Assembly: GCF_027257875.1 (NCBI RefSeq) | Contig: NZ_JAPVQY010000005.1 | Location: 27,816 to 91,815 of the forward strand | Source of the DNA: Burkholderia sp. IMCC1007 | GTDB taxonomy: Bacteria; Pseudomonadota; Gammaproteobacteria; Burkholderiales; Burkholderiaceae | Length of the DNA stretch: 64,000 nucleotides | Direction of reading: 5' to 3' | Shown here: piece after piece, positions 33,579-41,044 of the stretch | Numbering within the stretch: position 1 is the first letter of the stretch | Layout of the letters: every line of letters starts with the position of its first letter | The notes under the pieces: generated by a model | What the model was told of the DNA's origin: nothing | The model's database searches: none | What the model saw: the letters and a program-made list of their open reading frames with translations, nothing else | Program-made: the position numbers and the translations under genes

Positions 33579-34379
33579 ATGACTCGTACCCGAAAAAACT
33601 TGATGATCGCCGGCGGATTGCTGGTGGCCGCGGCAGGCACCGGCTACGTGATGCTGCTGCGTGCGGACCACCGCGCGATCGCGGAAGCCGGCATCGGCGA
33701 TTCCGCCGCGCCTGCTGCCGCCGTAGCGGCCGCGAACGACGGCCATACCGCGGAAGGGTCGATTGCGCCGCCTGCGGCGGTCGCCGTCCCGTCCGCGCAT
33801 GTTGACGATTCCGTGCCGCAACAAGTGCCCGCCGCGCGCGCGGGTTCGGCGCCGGCATCGGCTGCCGTCGTGCCGGTGATCGCCGCGCAGGCAGCGCCGG
33901 CGAAGCCCAGTGCGCCGCCGCCGACCGTCCATGTCGTGACGGTCGAGCCGGACGGCGCGACCCCGCCGAAGGTCGCACCGGCGCAGCCCGTGCAACCCGT
34001 GCAATCCGCACCGCCGGTTCAGGCGGCGCAGGCGAGCCGGCCGAGCCAGCCGGCGTATCAGCCGACGCAACACGCGATGCGCAAGCGCGACGGCCTCGAG
34101 CGCCACGCGGCGGCGACCACGAACAGAAATACGGAAACGCCGGAAACGGCTCAGCTCGTGCGCGAATCCGCGAAGCTCGATCCGTCGCTGCCGCCGCCGC
34201 AATACGTGCCGCCATCGGTGCCGCCATCGAACCCCGAGCGTCAGCACGCGTCGGCGGGCCCGAACGCGGTGGGTGCCGCGATGACGGAACAGCTGGTCCG
34301 CCAGTCGAGCAGCTTCAAGGCGCCGGCCGCAGCCCCGGCCCCGGCCCCGGCGAACGCCGGCCCCGTCGTGGCTCAGTAA
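33579..34379 (+). CDS. Pro/Ala-rich membrane-anchored protein of unknown function
   Basis: 266 residues, not recognised. A basic start (MTRTRKN) and one hydrophobic helix (about 7-28) anchor it, with the rest in the periplasm. The remainder is Ala/Pro/Gln-rich and mostly disordered (for example APAPAPAN near the end), with one more polar stretch at about 165-215. Composition recalls the rod regions of TonB-like or envelope-spanning proteins, but there is no TonB C-terminal domain. It lies between lpxO and ahpF without operon partners. Could be a fast-evolving envelope protein; coding status is supported by codon bias. Confidence 0.65.
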   Translation: MTRTRKNLMIAGGLLVAAAGTGYVMLLRADHRAIAEAGIGDSAAPAAAVAAANDGHTAEGSIAPPAAVAVPSAHVDDSVPQQVPAARAGSAPASAAVVPVIAAQAAPAKPSAPPPTVHVVTVEPDGATPPKVAPAQPVQPVQSAPPVQAAQASRPSQPAYQPTQHAMRKRDGLERHAAATTNRNTETPETAQLVRESAKLDPSLPPPQYVPPSVPPSNPERQHASAGPNAVGAAMTEQLVRQSSSFKAPAAAPAPAPANAGPVVAQ

Positions 34380-34430
34380 GGCAAGCGCCGCCGCCAAGTG
34401 CGCTCGCGCATCGCAAACCGACACCGGATG

Positions 34431-34466
34431 AAAAAGGCCCGCATGCCGACCAGGGCATGCGGGGCC
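34431..34466 (-). terminator. intrinsic terminator after ahpF
   Basis: Stem GGCCCGCATGCC / GGCATGCGGGGCC with a 6-nt loop and one bulged G (34436-34466). On the minus strand it is followed by TTTTT (34435-34431). It ends the ahpC-ahpF message 32 bp after the ahpF stop and may also serve the convergent gene at 33579-34379. Confidence 0.75.
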
Positions 34467-34498
34467 AAGAGAGACGATTCCGTGCGGCGTGTCGCGCG

Positions 34499-36097
34499 TT
34501 ACGCGGCGATCGCTGCTTCGGCCTGCGGCGCAGCGGCCGCGGCCGGCGTCGCGTCTTGCCGGATCAGGTAGTCGAACGCACCGAGCGATGCCTTCGCGCC
34601 TTCGCCGACCGCGATCACGATCTGCTTGAACGGCACCGTCGTCACGTCGCCGGCCGCGAACACGCCCGGCACCGACGTCGCGCCACGCGCATCGACGACG
34701 ATCTCGCCGTGCTTCGACAATTCGATCGTGCCTTTCAGCCATTCGGTGTTCGGCACGAGGCCGATCTGCACGAACACGCCTTCGAGATCGATGCGCTGCG
34801 TGTCGCCCGAACGCAGATCCTTGTAGACGAGCCCGTTCAGCTTGCTGCCGTCGCCGGTCAGCTCGATCGTTTGCGCCTGTGTGACGATCGTCACGTTCGG
34901 CAGGCTGCGCAGCTTGCGCTGCAGCACTTCGTCCGCGCGCAGTTGCGCGCCGAATTCGATCAGCGTGACTGCCTTCACGATGCCGGCCAGGTCGATCGCG
35001 GCTTCGACGCCCGAGTTGCCGCCGCCGACCACCGCGACGCGCTTGCCCTTGAACAGCGGGCCGTCGCAGTGCGGGCAGTACGCGACCCCGCGGTTGCGGT
35101 ATTCGCGCTCGCCCGGCACGTTGATTTCGCGCCAGCGCGCGCCGGTCGCCAGGACGATCGTCTTCGCCTTCAGCACCGCGCCGTTCGCGAGGCGGATCTG
35201 GTGTACGTCGCCCGGAATCAGCGCATCGGCGCGCTGCACGTCCATGATGTCGACTTCATACTGCTTCACGTGCTGCTCGAGCGCGGTCGCGAACTTCGGC
35301 CCTTCGGTTTCCTGCACCGACACGAAGTTCTCGATCGCCATCGTGTCGAGCACCTGGCCGCCGAAACGCTCGGCCACGACACCCGTCGCGATGCCCTTGC
35401 GTGCCGAATAGATCGCGGCTGCCGCGCCGGCGGGGCCGCCGCCGACGATCAGCGTGTCGAACACCGGCTTGTTTTCGAGCGACTTCGCGGCGCGGGCGCT
35501 GGCGCCGGTGTCGAGCTTCGCGAGGATTTCCTTCACGCTGCTGCGGCCCTGGCCGAACGATTCGCCGTTCAGGAACATCGTCGGCACGGCCATGATCTGC
35601 CGGTTTTCGACTTCGCTCTGGAACAGTGCGCCGTCGATCGCGACGTGGCGGATAAGCGGGTTGATCAGCGACATCACGTTCAGCGCCTGCACGACTTCCG
35701 GGCAGTTCTGGCACGACAGCGAGAAATACGTTTCGAATGCGTAGTCGCCATCGAGCGCGCGGATCTGTTCGATCACGTCGTCGTCGAGCTTGATCGGGTG
35801 GCCGCCCGTCTGCAGCAGCGCGAGCACGAGCGACGTGAATTCATGGCCCATCGGGATGCCGGCGAAACGGATGCCGGCCGGCTTGCCGGGCTCGCCGATC
35901 GAGAACGACGGCTTGCGCTCCGCGTCGTCGCGGCGTTCGGTTACGGTCACGCTCGACGTCAGCGACGCAATCTCGTTGAGCAGCGCAAGCAGTTCCTGCG
36001 ACTTCGCGCTGTCGTCGAGCGACGCGACGAGTTCGATCGGGCGCGTGATCTTTTCGAGGTACGCTTTCAGTTGGTTCTTGAGATTGGCATCGAGCAT
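34499..36097 (-). CDS. ahpF: alkyl hydroperoxide reductase subunit F
   Basis: Flavoprotein disulfide reductase of 532 residues, normal for AhpF. The N-terminal tandem thioredoxin-fold domain carries the LSCQNCPE redox pair. FAD binding is at [13 protein letters not shown] (about 216-228), the active disulfide is YCPHCDGP and NAD(P)H binding is [14 protein letters not shown]. It passes electrons from NADH to AhpC. The ATG at 36097 (MLDANLK) is chosen; the longer frame runs into the gap to ahpC. It lies 122 bp after ahpC in the same direction, and the two are presumably co-expressed. Confidence 0.95.
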   Translation of the reverse strand: MLDANLKNQLKAYLEKITRPIELVASLDDSAKSQELLALLNEIASLTSSVTVTERRDDAERKPSFSIGEPGKPAGIRFAGIPMGHEFTSLVLALLQTGGHPIKLDDDVIEQIRALDGDYAFETYFSLSCQNCPEVVQALNVMSLINPLIRHVAIDGALFQSEVENRQIMAVPTMFLNGESFGQGRSSVKEILAKLDTGASARAAKSLENKPVFDTLIVGGGPAGAAAAIYSARKGIATGVVAERFGGQVLDTMAIENFVSVQETEGPKFATALEQHVKQYEVDIMDVQRADALIPGDVHQIRLANGAVLKAKTIVLATGARWREINVPGEREYRNRGVAYCPHCDGPLFKGKRVAVVGGGNSGVEAAIDLAGIVKAVTLIEFGAQLRADEVLQRKLRSLPNVTIVTQAQTIELTGDGSKLNGLVYKDLRSGDTQRIDLEGVFVQIGLVPNTEWLKGTIELSKHGEIVVDARGATSVPGVFAAGDVTTVPFKQIVIAVGEGAKASLGAFDYLIRQDATPAAAAAPQAEAAIAA

Positions 36098-36219
36098 GGC
36101 GTTTCGGATTCCGTATTGATCATTCTGGTCGGGCACGTCGTGCCGGAGGAGGGCGCGGGCCGCGCGAGGCGGCCCGTGGTGATGCGTGTCGCGCGCCCCG
36201 TGCGAGGCGCGCAGCGACC

Positions 36220-36783
36220 TTAGATCTTGCCGATCAGGTCGAGCGACGGGGTCAGCGTTTCCGCACCCGGCGTCCACTTGGCCGGGCACACTTCACCCGG
36301 GTGCGCGGCGATGTATTGCGCGGCCTGCACCTTGCGCAGCAGTTCGCCTGCGTCGCGGCCGATGCCGTTGTCGTGGATTTCGCACAGCTTGATCTCGCCT
36401 TCCGGGTTGATCACGAACGTGCCGCGCAGCGCCATCCCTTCTTCCTCGATCAGCACGTCGAAGTTGCGCGACAGCGTGAGCGTCGGGTCGCCGACCAGCG
36501 GGTACTTGATCTTGGCGATCGTGTCCGACGTGTCGTGCCAGGCCTTGTGCGTGAAGTGCGTGTCGGTCGACACGCCGTAGATTTCGACACCCAGCTTCTG
36601 GAATTCCGCGTAGCGGTCGGCGAGGTCGCCCAGCTCGGTCGGGCAGACGAACGTGAAGTCGGCCGGGTAGAACACGACGACGGACCACTTGCCCTTGAAG
36701 TTCTCTTCGGTCACGGGCACGAAATCGCCGTTGTGGTATGCGGTTGCCTTGAACGGCTTGATTTGGGTGTTGATGATCGGCAT
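36220..36783 (-). CDS. ahpC: alkyl hydroperoxide reductase subunit C (peroxiredoxin)
   Basis: 187-residue typical 2-Cys peroxiredoxin of the AhpC/Prx1 class. C47 in FTFVCPTE is the peroxidatic cysteine and C166 in GEVCPAKW the resolving one. It reduces hydrogen peroxide, organic peroxides and peroxynitrite, and is recycled by AhpF. AAGGA precedes the ATG. A 37-bp OxyR-like site is centred about 90 bp upstream. Confidence 0.97.
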   Translation of the reverse strand: MPIINTQIKPFKATAYHNGDFVPVTEENFKGKWSVVVFYPADFTFVCPTELGDLADRYAEFQKLGVEIYGVSTDTHFTHKAWHDTSDTIAKIKYPLVGDPTLTLSRNFDVLIEEEGMALRGTFVINPEGEIKLCEIHDNGIGRDAGELLRKVQAAQYIAAHPGEVCPAKWTPGAETLTPSLDLIGKI

Positions 36784-36853
36784 CTTGCGAGTTCCTTTTG
36801 CTTGGGTGGTGATGAAGTGTTGCCAGTATCCGGGTTCACCCCAGGTTTGGGAA

Positions 36854-36890
36854 ATTGCTTGTTTCAATCCGCGGCATCGGGAATTTCTAT
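36854..36890 (-). promoter_or_regulatory. OxyR binding site upstream of ahpC
   Basis: Read on the minus strand, four tetranucleotides are spaced exactly by 7 bp: ATAG, CGAT, ATTG, CAAT, against the OxyR consensus ATAG-N7-CTAT-N7-ATAG-N7-CTAT. The match is 13 of 16 with perfect spacing. It ends 71 bp before the ahpC start, a typical activating position. Confidence 0.7.
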
Positions 36891-37396
36891 CTCTTCCGGC
36901 CCCGGTTCGTCGCGGCGCGTGGCACCAGCGCGGGCCCGGCTGAGGCGGATAAGAGCAATCGGGCGGCCATAGCGGCCCTCTGCACGCCTCCGGCGTGCTT
37001 AGGAAGGGCGAGACACACACCACAGCGCTCGTAGGCGTGTTGGACCGAATTGGGCCGCTAGGCGCGGTTGACTTCATGAAGCGCGTGACTCGATCGAAGC
37101 AATCGAAGTGGTCGAAGCGGTCGAAGCAATCGAAGTGATCGAAGCGATCGAAGCGGTCGAAGGGATCAAAGGGATCGAAGCAATCGAAGTGGTCGAAGCG
37201 ATCGACGCGATCGACGCGCGCAAGCGACGCGCACGCGCGGGTCGTCAGCGTCGCGGCAACGGCGGCACGGAAATTCCGATCGCGGCATGCGCGATGCACG
37301 ACGCGCCGCTAGCGCATGCGCCCGCGCACGGCTTTGGGACAAGCGGCGTGATACGGATGGGCGGGTGCCCGTCGCGCTCGACGGACACCGCTCACG
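36891..37396. other. intergenic region with hairpin and minisatellite
   Basis: About 500 bp between the ahpC promoter and the toxin gene. It holds a GCACGCC-tcc-GGCGTGC hairpin (36982-36998) and a 9-bp tandem repeat (37093-37218). The stretch at 37219-37396 shows nothing I can name. Open frames through the repeat are judged non-coding. Confidence 0.5.
37093..37218. repeat. 9-bp minisatellite, 14 imperfect units
   Basis: Fourteen contiguous 9-mers of the form (A/G)TCGAAGNN, with two final units ATCGACGCG and one ATCAAAGGG. Variants are interspersed, for example ATCGAAGCA, ATCGAAGTG and GTCGAAGCG, and a three-unit block (GCA, GTG, GCG endings) occurs twice. The multiple-of-three period keeps open frames on both strands and produces misleading Glu-Ala-Ile or Phe-Asp repeats on translation. 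Confidence 0.85.
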
Positions 37397-37762
37397 TCAG
37401 ATCTGATAAGGCGCGCGCACGCCGGGCTCGGTGACGGGAAAATCCTTCGTGTTGCGCGACACGAACAGCAGGCCGTTCACTTGCGCGGACGCCCAGATGA
37501 TCGCGTCGGGCAGGCGCATCCGATGTTCCTTGCGAATCGTTACAGCGCGATTCGCGACCGAGCCATCGAGCGGGATGATCGCGAACGACGAAAGCCACGC
37601 GCGGAGCGCCGCGTCGTCGCTCGCCGTCGCGCCGACCAGGACTTCCATCCACGTGATCATGCTGATCGCGCGGTAGTCGTAGCGGGCGAGCTCCGCTCGC
37701 GCGGCCTCCACGCCGCCCAGGTAGTCGATCAGGATGTTGGTGTCGAAGAGGGCTTTTACCAT
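37397..37762 (-). CDS. PIN-domain toxin, VapC-like
   Basis: 121-residue PIN-domain ribonuclease-type toxin. The acidic triad D7 (LFDTNILIDYL), E40 (TWMEVLVG) and D86 (RLPDAII) is intact, with D107 in NTKDF as a probable fourth residue. VapC toxins cleave RNA, often tRNA. The ATG at 37762 overlaps the stop of the chimeric relic frame before it, in the same ATGGTAA arrangement the intact antitoxin has with the relic. The functional antitoxin is at 37926-38144. Confidence 0.88.
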   Translation of the reverse strand: MVKALFDTNILIDYLGGVEAARAELARYDYRAISMITWMEVLVGATASDDAALRAWLSSFAIIPLDGSVANRAVTIRKEHRMRLPDAIIWASAQVNGLLFVSRNTKDFPVTEPGVRAPYQI

Positions 37763-37932
37763 TCCGCGCGCAGTGCCTCCTGATAGGCGAGCCCGTCGGG
37801 CGCGCGGGTTCTCCAGAGGCCGAACACGGTGTCGGCGGGGTGCCGCCGGTGCTGCGCGACGCAGGCGTCGGCCGGAGTCGGGCGGCCGGGATGCCGGGCC
37901 GCACCATGGGTGTCGATGAGTGCTTTTACCAT
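37756..37932 (-). pseudogene. chimeric relic: toxin N-terminus fused to antitoxin C-terminus
   Basis: A 58-codon frame that begins MVKALIDT, like the VapC-like toxin's MVKALFDT. It continues in frame into a degenerate copy of the antitoxin C-terminus: TVFGLWR, then DGLAYQEALRAEW, against NVFGLWK and DGLTYQEALRSEW in the intact antitoxin. The layout is therefore antitoxin, toxin start, antitoxin end, toxin. That is what remains if a tandemly duplicated toxin-antitoxin pair lost its middle by recombination. It overlaps the antitoxin stop by 7 bp and the toxin start by 7 bp, so it preserves translational coupling. Whether a peptide is made is unknown. Confidence 0.75.
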
Positions 37933-38144
37933 TCTGAGCGCAATGCCTCCTGATAGGTGAGCCCGTCGACCGCACGATCTTTCCAGAGACCGAACACGTT
38001 GTCGGCATGCGAATGCTTGTGCTGCGCGATATACGCGTCGATCGCATCGCGAATGATCGCAGCGCGAGGGCGTTGCTCAGTCTCGACGATGGCGGCCAGC
38101 TCGTCGAGCTGGCCATTCGACAGATCAATCAGAATACGGCTCAT
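37926..38144 (-). CDS. VapB-type ribbon-helix-helix antitoxin
   Basis: 72 residues. The N-terminus (SRILIDLSNGQLDELAAI, EQRPRAAIIRDAIDAYIAQ) is a ribbon-helix-helix DNA-binding domain. The C-terminus FGLWKDRAVDGLTYQEALRSEW, split here by function, is the toxin-wrapping tail. It should neutralise the PIN toxin and repress the operon. An AT-rich, inverted-repeat-rich patch just upstream (ATATACGATATGCATATCATATATA region, about 38155-38180) is the likely operator. Confidence 0.85.
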   Translation of the reverse strand: MSRILIDLSNGQLDELAAIVETEQRPRAAIIRDAIDAYIAQHKHSHADNVFGLWKDRAVDGLTYQEALRSEW

Positions 38145-38154
38145 CGCAACCTCC

Positions 38155-38182
38155 GATATACGATATGCATATCATATATATA
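38155..38182. promoter_or_regulatory. AT-rich dyad upstream of the antitoxin gene
   Basis: A run of alternating A/T with several overlapping inverted repeats centred on GATATGCATATC (about 38161-38172) lies 17 bp before the antitoxin start. Its position and symmetry fit a promoter/operator bound by a ribbon-helix-helix antitoxin. Confidence 0.5.
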
Positions 38183-38247
38183 CCCGCGGCCACCCGCAAG
38201 GCGCCGGCGAGGCTTGGCGGGGCGCGGACAACCGGCCGCCCGCGCGT

Positions 38248-39141
38248 TTACGCCGCCATCTTCCTCAGCCATTCGGCCAGGCGTCGCGCGCCGTCCGGCA
38301 TGTCGGCATCCTCGCGCGTGCACAGGTAGTAGTCGCGCCCGTCGTCGAGTGCGTGATCGAACAGCTTCACGAGCTCGCCGCTCGCCAGTTCGCGTTCCAC
38401 GAGCGGCGCGCGCAGCAGCGCGGCGCCGAGATCCGCGCGCGCCGCGCTCAGCGTGAGCTGTCCGTCCTCGAACATCGGCCCGACCGCATGCGACACATGG
38501 CGCACGCCGGCGCCCTGCAGCCAGTTGACCCACGTGCTGCGATCCTCGTCGTGCACGAGCGGCGCCTGCGCGAGGTCGGCCGGCGTGCGGAACGGCCCGT
38601 GGCGCTTCAGGAACGACGGGCTGCACATCGGCACCATCGCGCCCGGCAGCAGCCGCTCGCAGCGGTAGCCGGGCCAGTCGCCGGTGCCGAAGCGGATCGA
38701 CAGGTCCGACGCGTCGCTTCGGTAGTTGCGGTGGTGCGCATACAGCACGGTCACGTCCACGTCGGTGTTGGCGGCGAGAAACGCATGCAGCCGCGGAATG
38801 AACCAGCCGATGCCGAGCAGCGGGATCAGGCTGATCGTGATTTGCCGCAGCGACGAACGATCGCGCACGAAGCGCGTCGCGCTGCGCAGCACCGAGAACG
38901 CGGCGCTGATCGAACGGTAATAGTCGCGCCCTTCGTCGGTGAGCGCGAGCAGCCGGCCTTCGCGCACGGTCAGCGGCGTCTGGATGAATGCCTCGAGCAG
39001 TTGCAGCTGATGACTGACCGCGGACGGCGTGATGTCGAGTTCATGCGCGGCCGCGGTGACCGAGCCCAGACGTGCGAACGCCTCGAACGCGCGGACGGCG
39101 CGCAGCGGCGGATCATGCGGCAATTGTTCGATATTTTTCAT
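38248..39141 (-). CDS. LysR family transcriptional regulator (GcvA-like)
   Basis: 297 residues. The winged helix covers about residues 12-70, with PPLRAVRAFEAFARLGSVT at its start; the effector domain covers about 98-290. It is divergent from the binding-protein/ATC hydrolase/carbamoylase cluster with a 177-bp AT-rich region between, so it probably regulates that cluster. The effector may be ATC, N-carbamoylcysteine or cysteine, by inference. Confidence 0.92.
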   Translation of the reverse strand: MKNIEQLPHDPPLRAVRAFEAFARLGSVTAAAHELDITPSAVSHQLQLLEAFIQTPLTVREGRLLALTDEGRDYYRSISAAFSVLRSATRFVRDRSSLRQITISLIPLLGIGWFIPRLHAFLAANTDVDVTVLYAHHRNYRSDASDLSIRFGTGDWPGYRCERLLPGAMVPMCSPSFLKRHGPFRTPADLAQAPLVHDEDRSTWVNWLQGAGVRHVSHAVGPMFEDGQLTLSAARADLGAALLRAPLVERELASGELVKLFDHALDDGRDYYLCTREDADMPDGARRLAEWLRKMAA

Positions 39142-39318
39142 GTATAGAATTTTATCGAAAAATCAGGGTAAGCGACAACATAGAAATATCCTTTATTTAC
39201 ATGGGATTGCGTTATTGTGTCGGGAACGGCATAAGCATCCAACAATTGAATATTTGGGGTGTGGGTGCTGAATATTTAATATTTTTCATGTTTTGATTCG
39301 AGCTCCCGATCCCTGCAC
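39142..39318. promoter_or_regulatory. divergent AT-rich control region
   Basis: 177 bp, much more AT-rich than the genes. It contains TGAATATTT twice (about 39246 and 39269) and the dyad AATATT-T-AATATT. These are plausible LysR contact elements, but I cannot fix a T-N11-A core or promoter with confidence. Confidence 0.4.
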
Positions 39319-40485
39319 ATGAAAATCGCTTTCCTTCCCGCCAGCCTCGCATTCTCCGCGGCCACGCTGCTCGCTGCCGTTCCCGCCGTCGCGCAATCCG
39401 CGCCGCAGACGATCCTGATCGGTCTCGCCGCGCCGCTCACCGGCCCGTCCGCACGGATCGGCAAGGATCTGCAGAACGGCGCGCAACTCGCAATCGATGA
39501 CGCGAACGCGAAGCATCCGAGCATCGGCGGCAAGCCGGTCGTCTACAAGCTCGTCGCGGCCGACGATCAGTCCGACCCGCGCACGGCCGTCGCGGTCGCG
39601 CAGCAACTCGTCGACCGGCACGTGATCGGCGTCGTCGGTCACTGGAACACGGGCTGCAGCGTGCCGGCGTCGCGCGTCTATCGCGATGCGGGCATTCCGC
39701 AGATCGCGCCGGCATCCACGGGCCACCAGTACACGCAGCAGGGCTACGCGACGGCGTTCCGGATCATGGGGCACGACGATGCGGGCGGCAACTTCACCGG
39801 CGCCTATGCGGTGAAGACGCTGAAGGCGAAGCGTATCGCGGTGATCGACGATCGCACGTCGTTCGGCGCGGGGCTGGCCGACCAGTTCATCAAGGGCGTG
39901 CAGGCGAACGGCGGCGCGATCGTCGATCGCCAGTACGTGAACGACAAGACCACCGACTTCAGCGGCGTGCTGACCGCGATCAAGGGCAAGCGCGCGGATC
40001 TCGTGTTCTTCGGCGGGCTCGACGCGCAGGCCGCGCCGATCGCGCGCCGGATGCGCCAGCTCGGCGTGAACGCGCCGCTGCTCGGCGCGGGCGGCTTCGT
40101 GAGCCAGACCTTCCTGTCGCTCGCGGGCAAGGACGGCGACGGCGTGACGGCGCTCGAACCGGGCCTGCCGCTCGACCGGATGCCGGGCGGCAGCGCGTTC
40201 GACGCGCAATACCGCGCACGCTTTCACGCGCCGATCGAACTGCACGCGCCGTTCGCGTACGACGCGGCCGCCACGCTGATCGCCGCCACGCAAAAGGCCG
40301 GCACCACGCAGCCCGCGAAGCTCGTCGCGGCCGTGCGTGCGGTCGACCGTTCCGGCGTGACCGGCCGGATCGCGTTCGACGACGAAGGCAACCTGAAGAA
40401 CCCGGCATTCACGATCTACCAGGTGCGCGGCGGCAAGTGGACCGTCGTCGACGTGCTCGGCGGCGCGCGCACCCCAGCGAAATAA
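39319..40485 (+). CDS. branched-chain-type ABC transporter substrate-binding protein
   Basis: 388-residue LivJ/LivK-family binding protein. A Sec signal peptide covers about 1-25 (cleavage after VAQSA or AVAQ). The mature N-terminus ILIGLAAPLTGPSARIG and the block VVGHWNTGCSVPASRVYRDAGIP are family-typical; the Ser/Thr and Thr of the ligand loop are in place. No livHMFG permease or ATPase genes follow, so it is an orphan that must use a transporter encoded elsewhere. Its operon partners suggest ATC or a related cysteine precursor as ligand, which would be unusual for the family. Confidence 0.9.
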   Translation: MKIAFLPASLAFSAATLLAAVPAVAQSAPQTILIGLAAPLTGPSARIGKDLQNGAQLAIDDANAKHPSIGGKPVVYKLVAADDQSDPRTAVAVAQQLVDRHVIGVVGHWNTGCSVPASRVYRDAGIPQIAPASTGHQYTQQGYATAFRIMGHDDAGGNFTGAYAVKTLKAKRIAVIDDRTSFGAGLADQFIKGVQANGGAIVDRQYVNDKTTDFSGVLTAIKGKRADLVFFGGLDAQAAPIARRMRQLGVNAPLLGAGGFVSQTFLSLAGKDGDGVTALEPGLPLDRMPGGSAFDAQYRARFHAPIELHAPFAYDAAATLIAATQKAGTTQPAKLVAAVRAVDRSGVTGRIAFDDEGNLKNPAFTIYQVRGGKWTVVDVLGGARTPAK

Positions 40486-40501
40486 CGACGGAGACGCCCC
40501 C

Positions 40502-41044
40502 ATGACCGATACCACCCAGCCATCCGCGGCCGCGGCGCCCGACGACACGCGCCTCGGCATCCTCGCGCGGCGCCGCATCGAAGCGGAAATCATCAAGCCG
40601 ATCTACGAGATCATGAAGCGCGAATTCGGCACCGAACGCGCGCAGGCCGTGATCGCGGAAGCGGTGCGCGGCGCGGCCGTCGACGCGGGCCGCTCGTTCG
40701 CCGCGCAGGAACCGAACGGCACGAGCGTGCAGTCGTTCATCGCGCTGCAGGTGCTGTGGGAGAAGGACGACGCGCTCGACGTCGAAGTGCGGCGCGCGGA
40801 CGACGCGCACTACGACTACGACGTGCATCGCTGCAGCTACGCGGAGATGTACCACGCGATGGGGCTCGGCGAGATCGGCCACTTGCTGAGCTGCGCGCGC
40901 GACAGCTACTTCATCGAAGGCTACGACCCGCGCATCGCGCTGACGCGCACGAGCACGATCATGCAGGGCGGCAAGCGCTGCGATTTCCGCTATGCGCTGC
41001 AGGCCGCGCCGCGCGACGACGCACCGGAGAGCGGCAATGCGTGA
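40502..41044 (+). CDS. L-2-amino-thiazoline-4-carboxylate (ATC) hydrolase-like protein
   Basis: 180 residues, similar in layout to the ATC hydrolase family (AtcB), which opens the thiazoline ring of ATC to give N-carbamoyl-L-cysteine. Conserved-looking blocks include IEAEIIKPIYEIMKREFG, CSYAEMYHAMGLGEIG, and LSCARDSYFIEGYDPRI with C residues in the second half. GGAG lies upstream of the ATG. It overlaps the following carbamoylase by 8 bp, which carries out the next step in that pathway. The pairing makes the call stronger than the sequence alone. Confidence 0.75.
   Translation: MTDTTQPSAAAAPDDTRLGILARRRIEAEIIKPIYEIMKREFGTERAQAVIAEAVRGAAVDAGRSFAAQEPNGTSVQSFIALQVLWEKDDALDVEVRRADDAHYDYDVHRCSYAEMYHAMGLGEIGHLLSCARDSYFIEGYDPRIALTRTSTIMQGGKRCDFRYALQAAPRDDAPESGNA

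Noticed and set aside
21604..37061. Exact 13-mer ATTGGGCCGCTAG at 21604-21616 and 37049-37061, considered as recombination or attachment sites
   Set aside because: Too short, flanks do not match and no integrase lies between; probably chance or a minor intergenic motif.
36220..37299. ahpC extended by 170 residues through the minisatellite
   Set aside because: The extension consists of Phe-Asp repeats from the 9-bp tract and crosses the OxyR site; the standard AhpC start MPIINTQ has a ribosome site.
37108..37434. Glu-Ala-Ile-rich + strand frame in the minisatellite
   Set aside because: A period divisible by three keeps any frame open; there is no ribosome site, and the downstream half is Arg-rich noise that overlaps the toxin gene.
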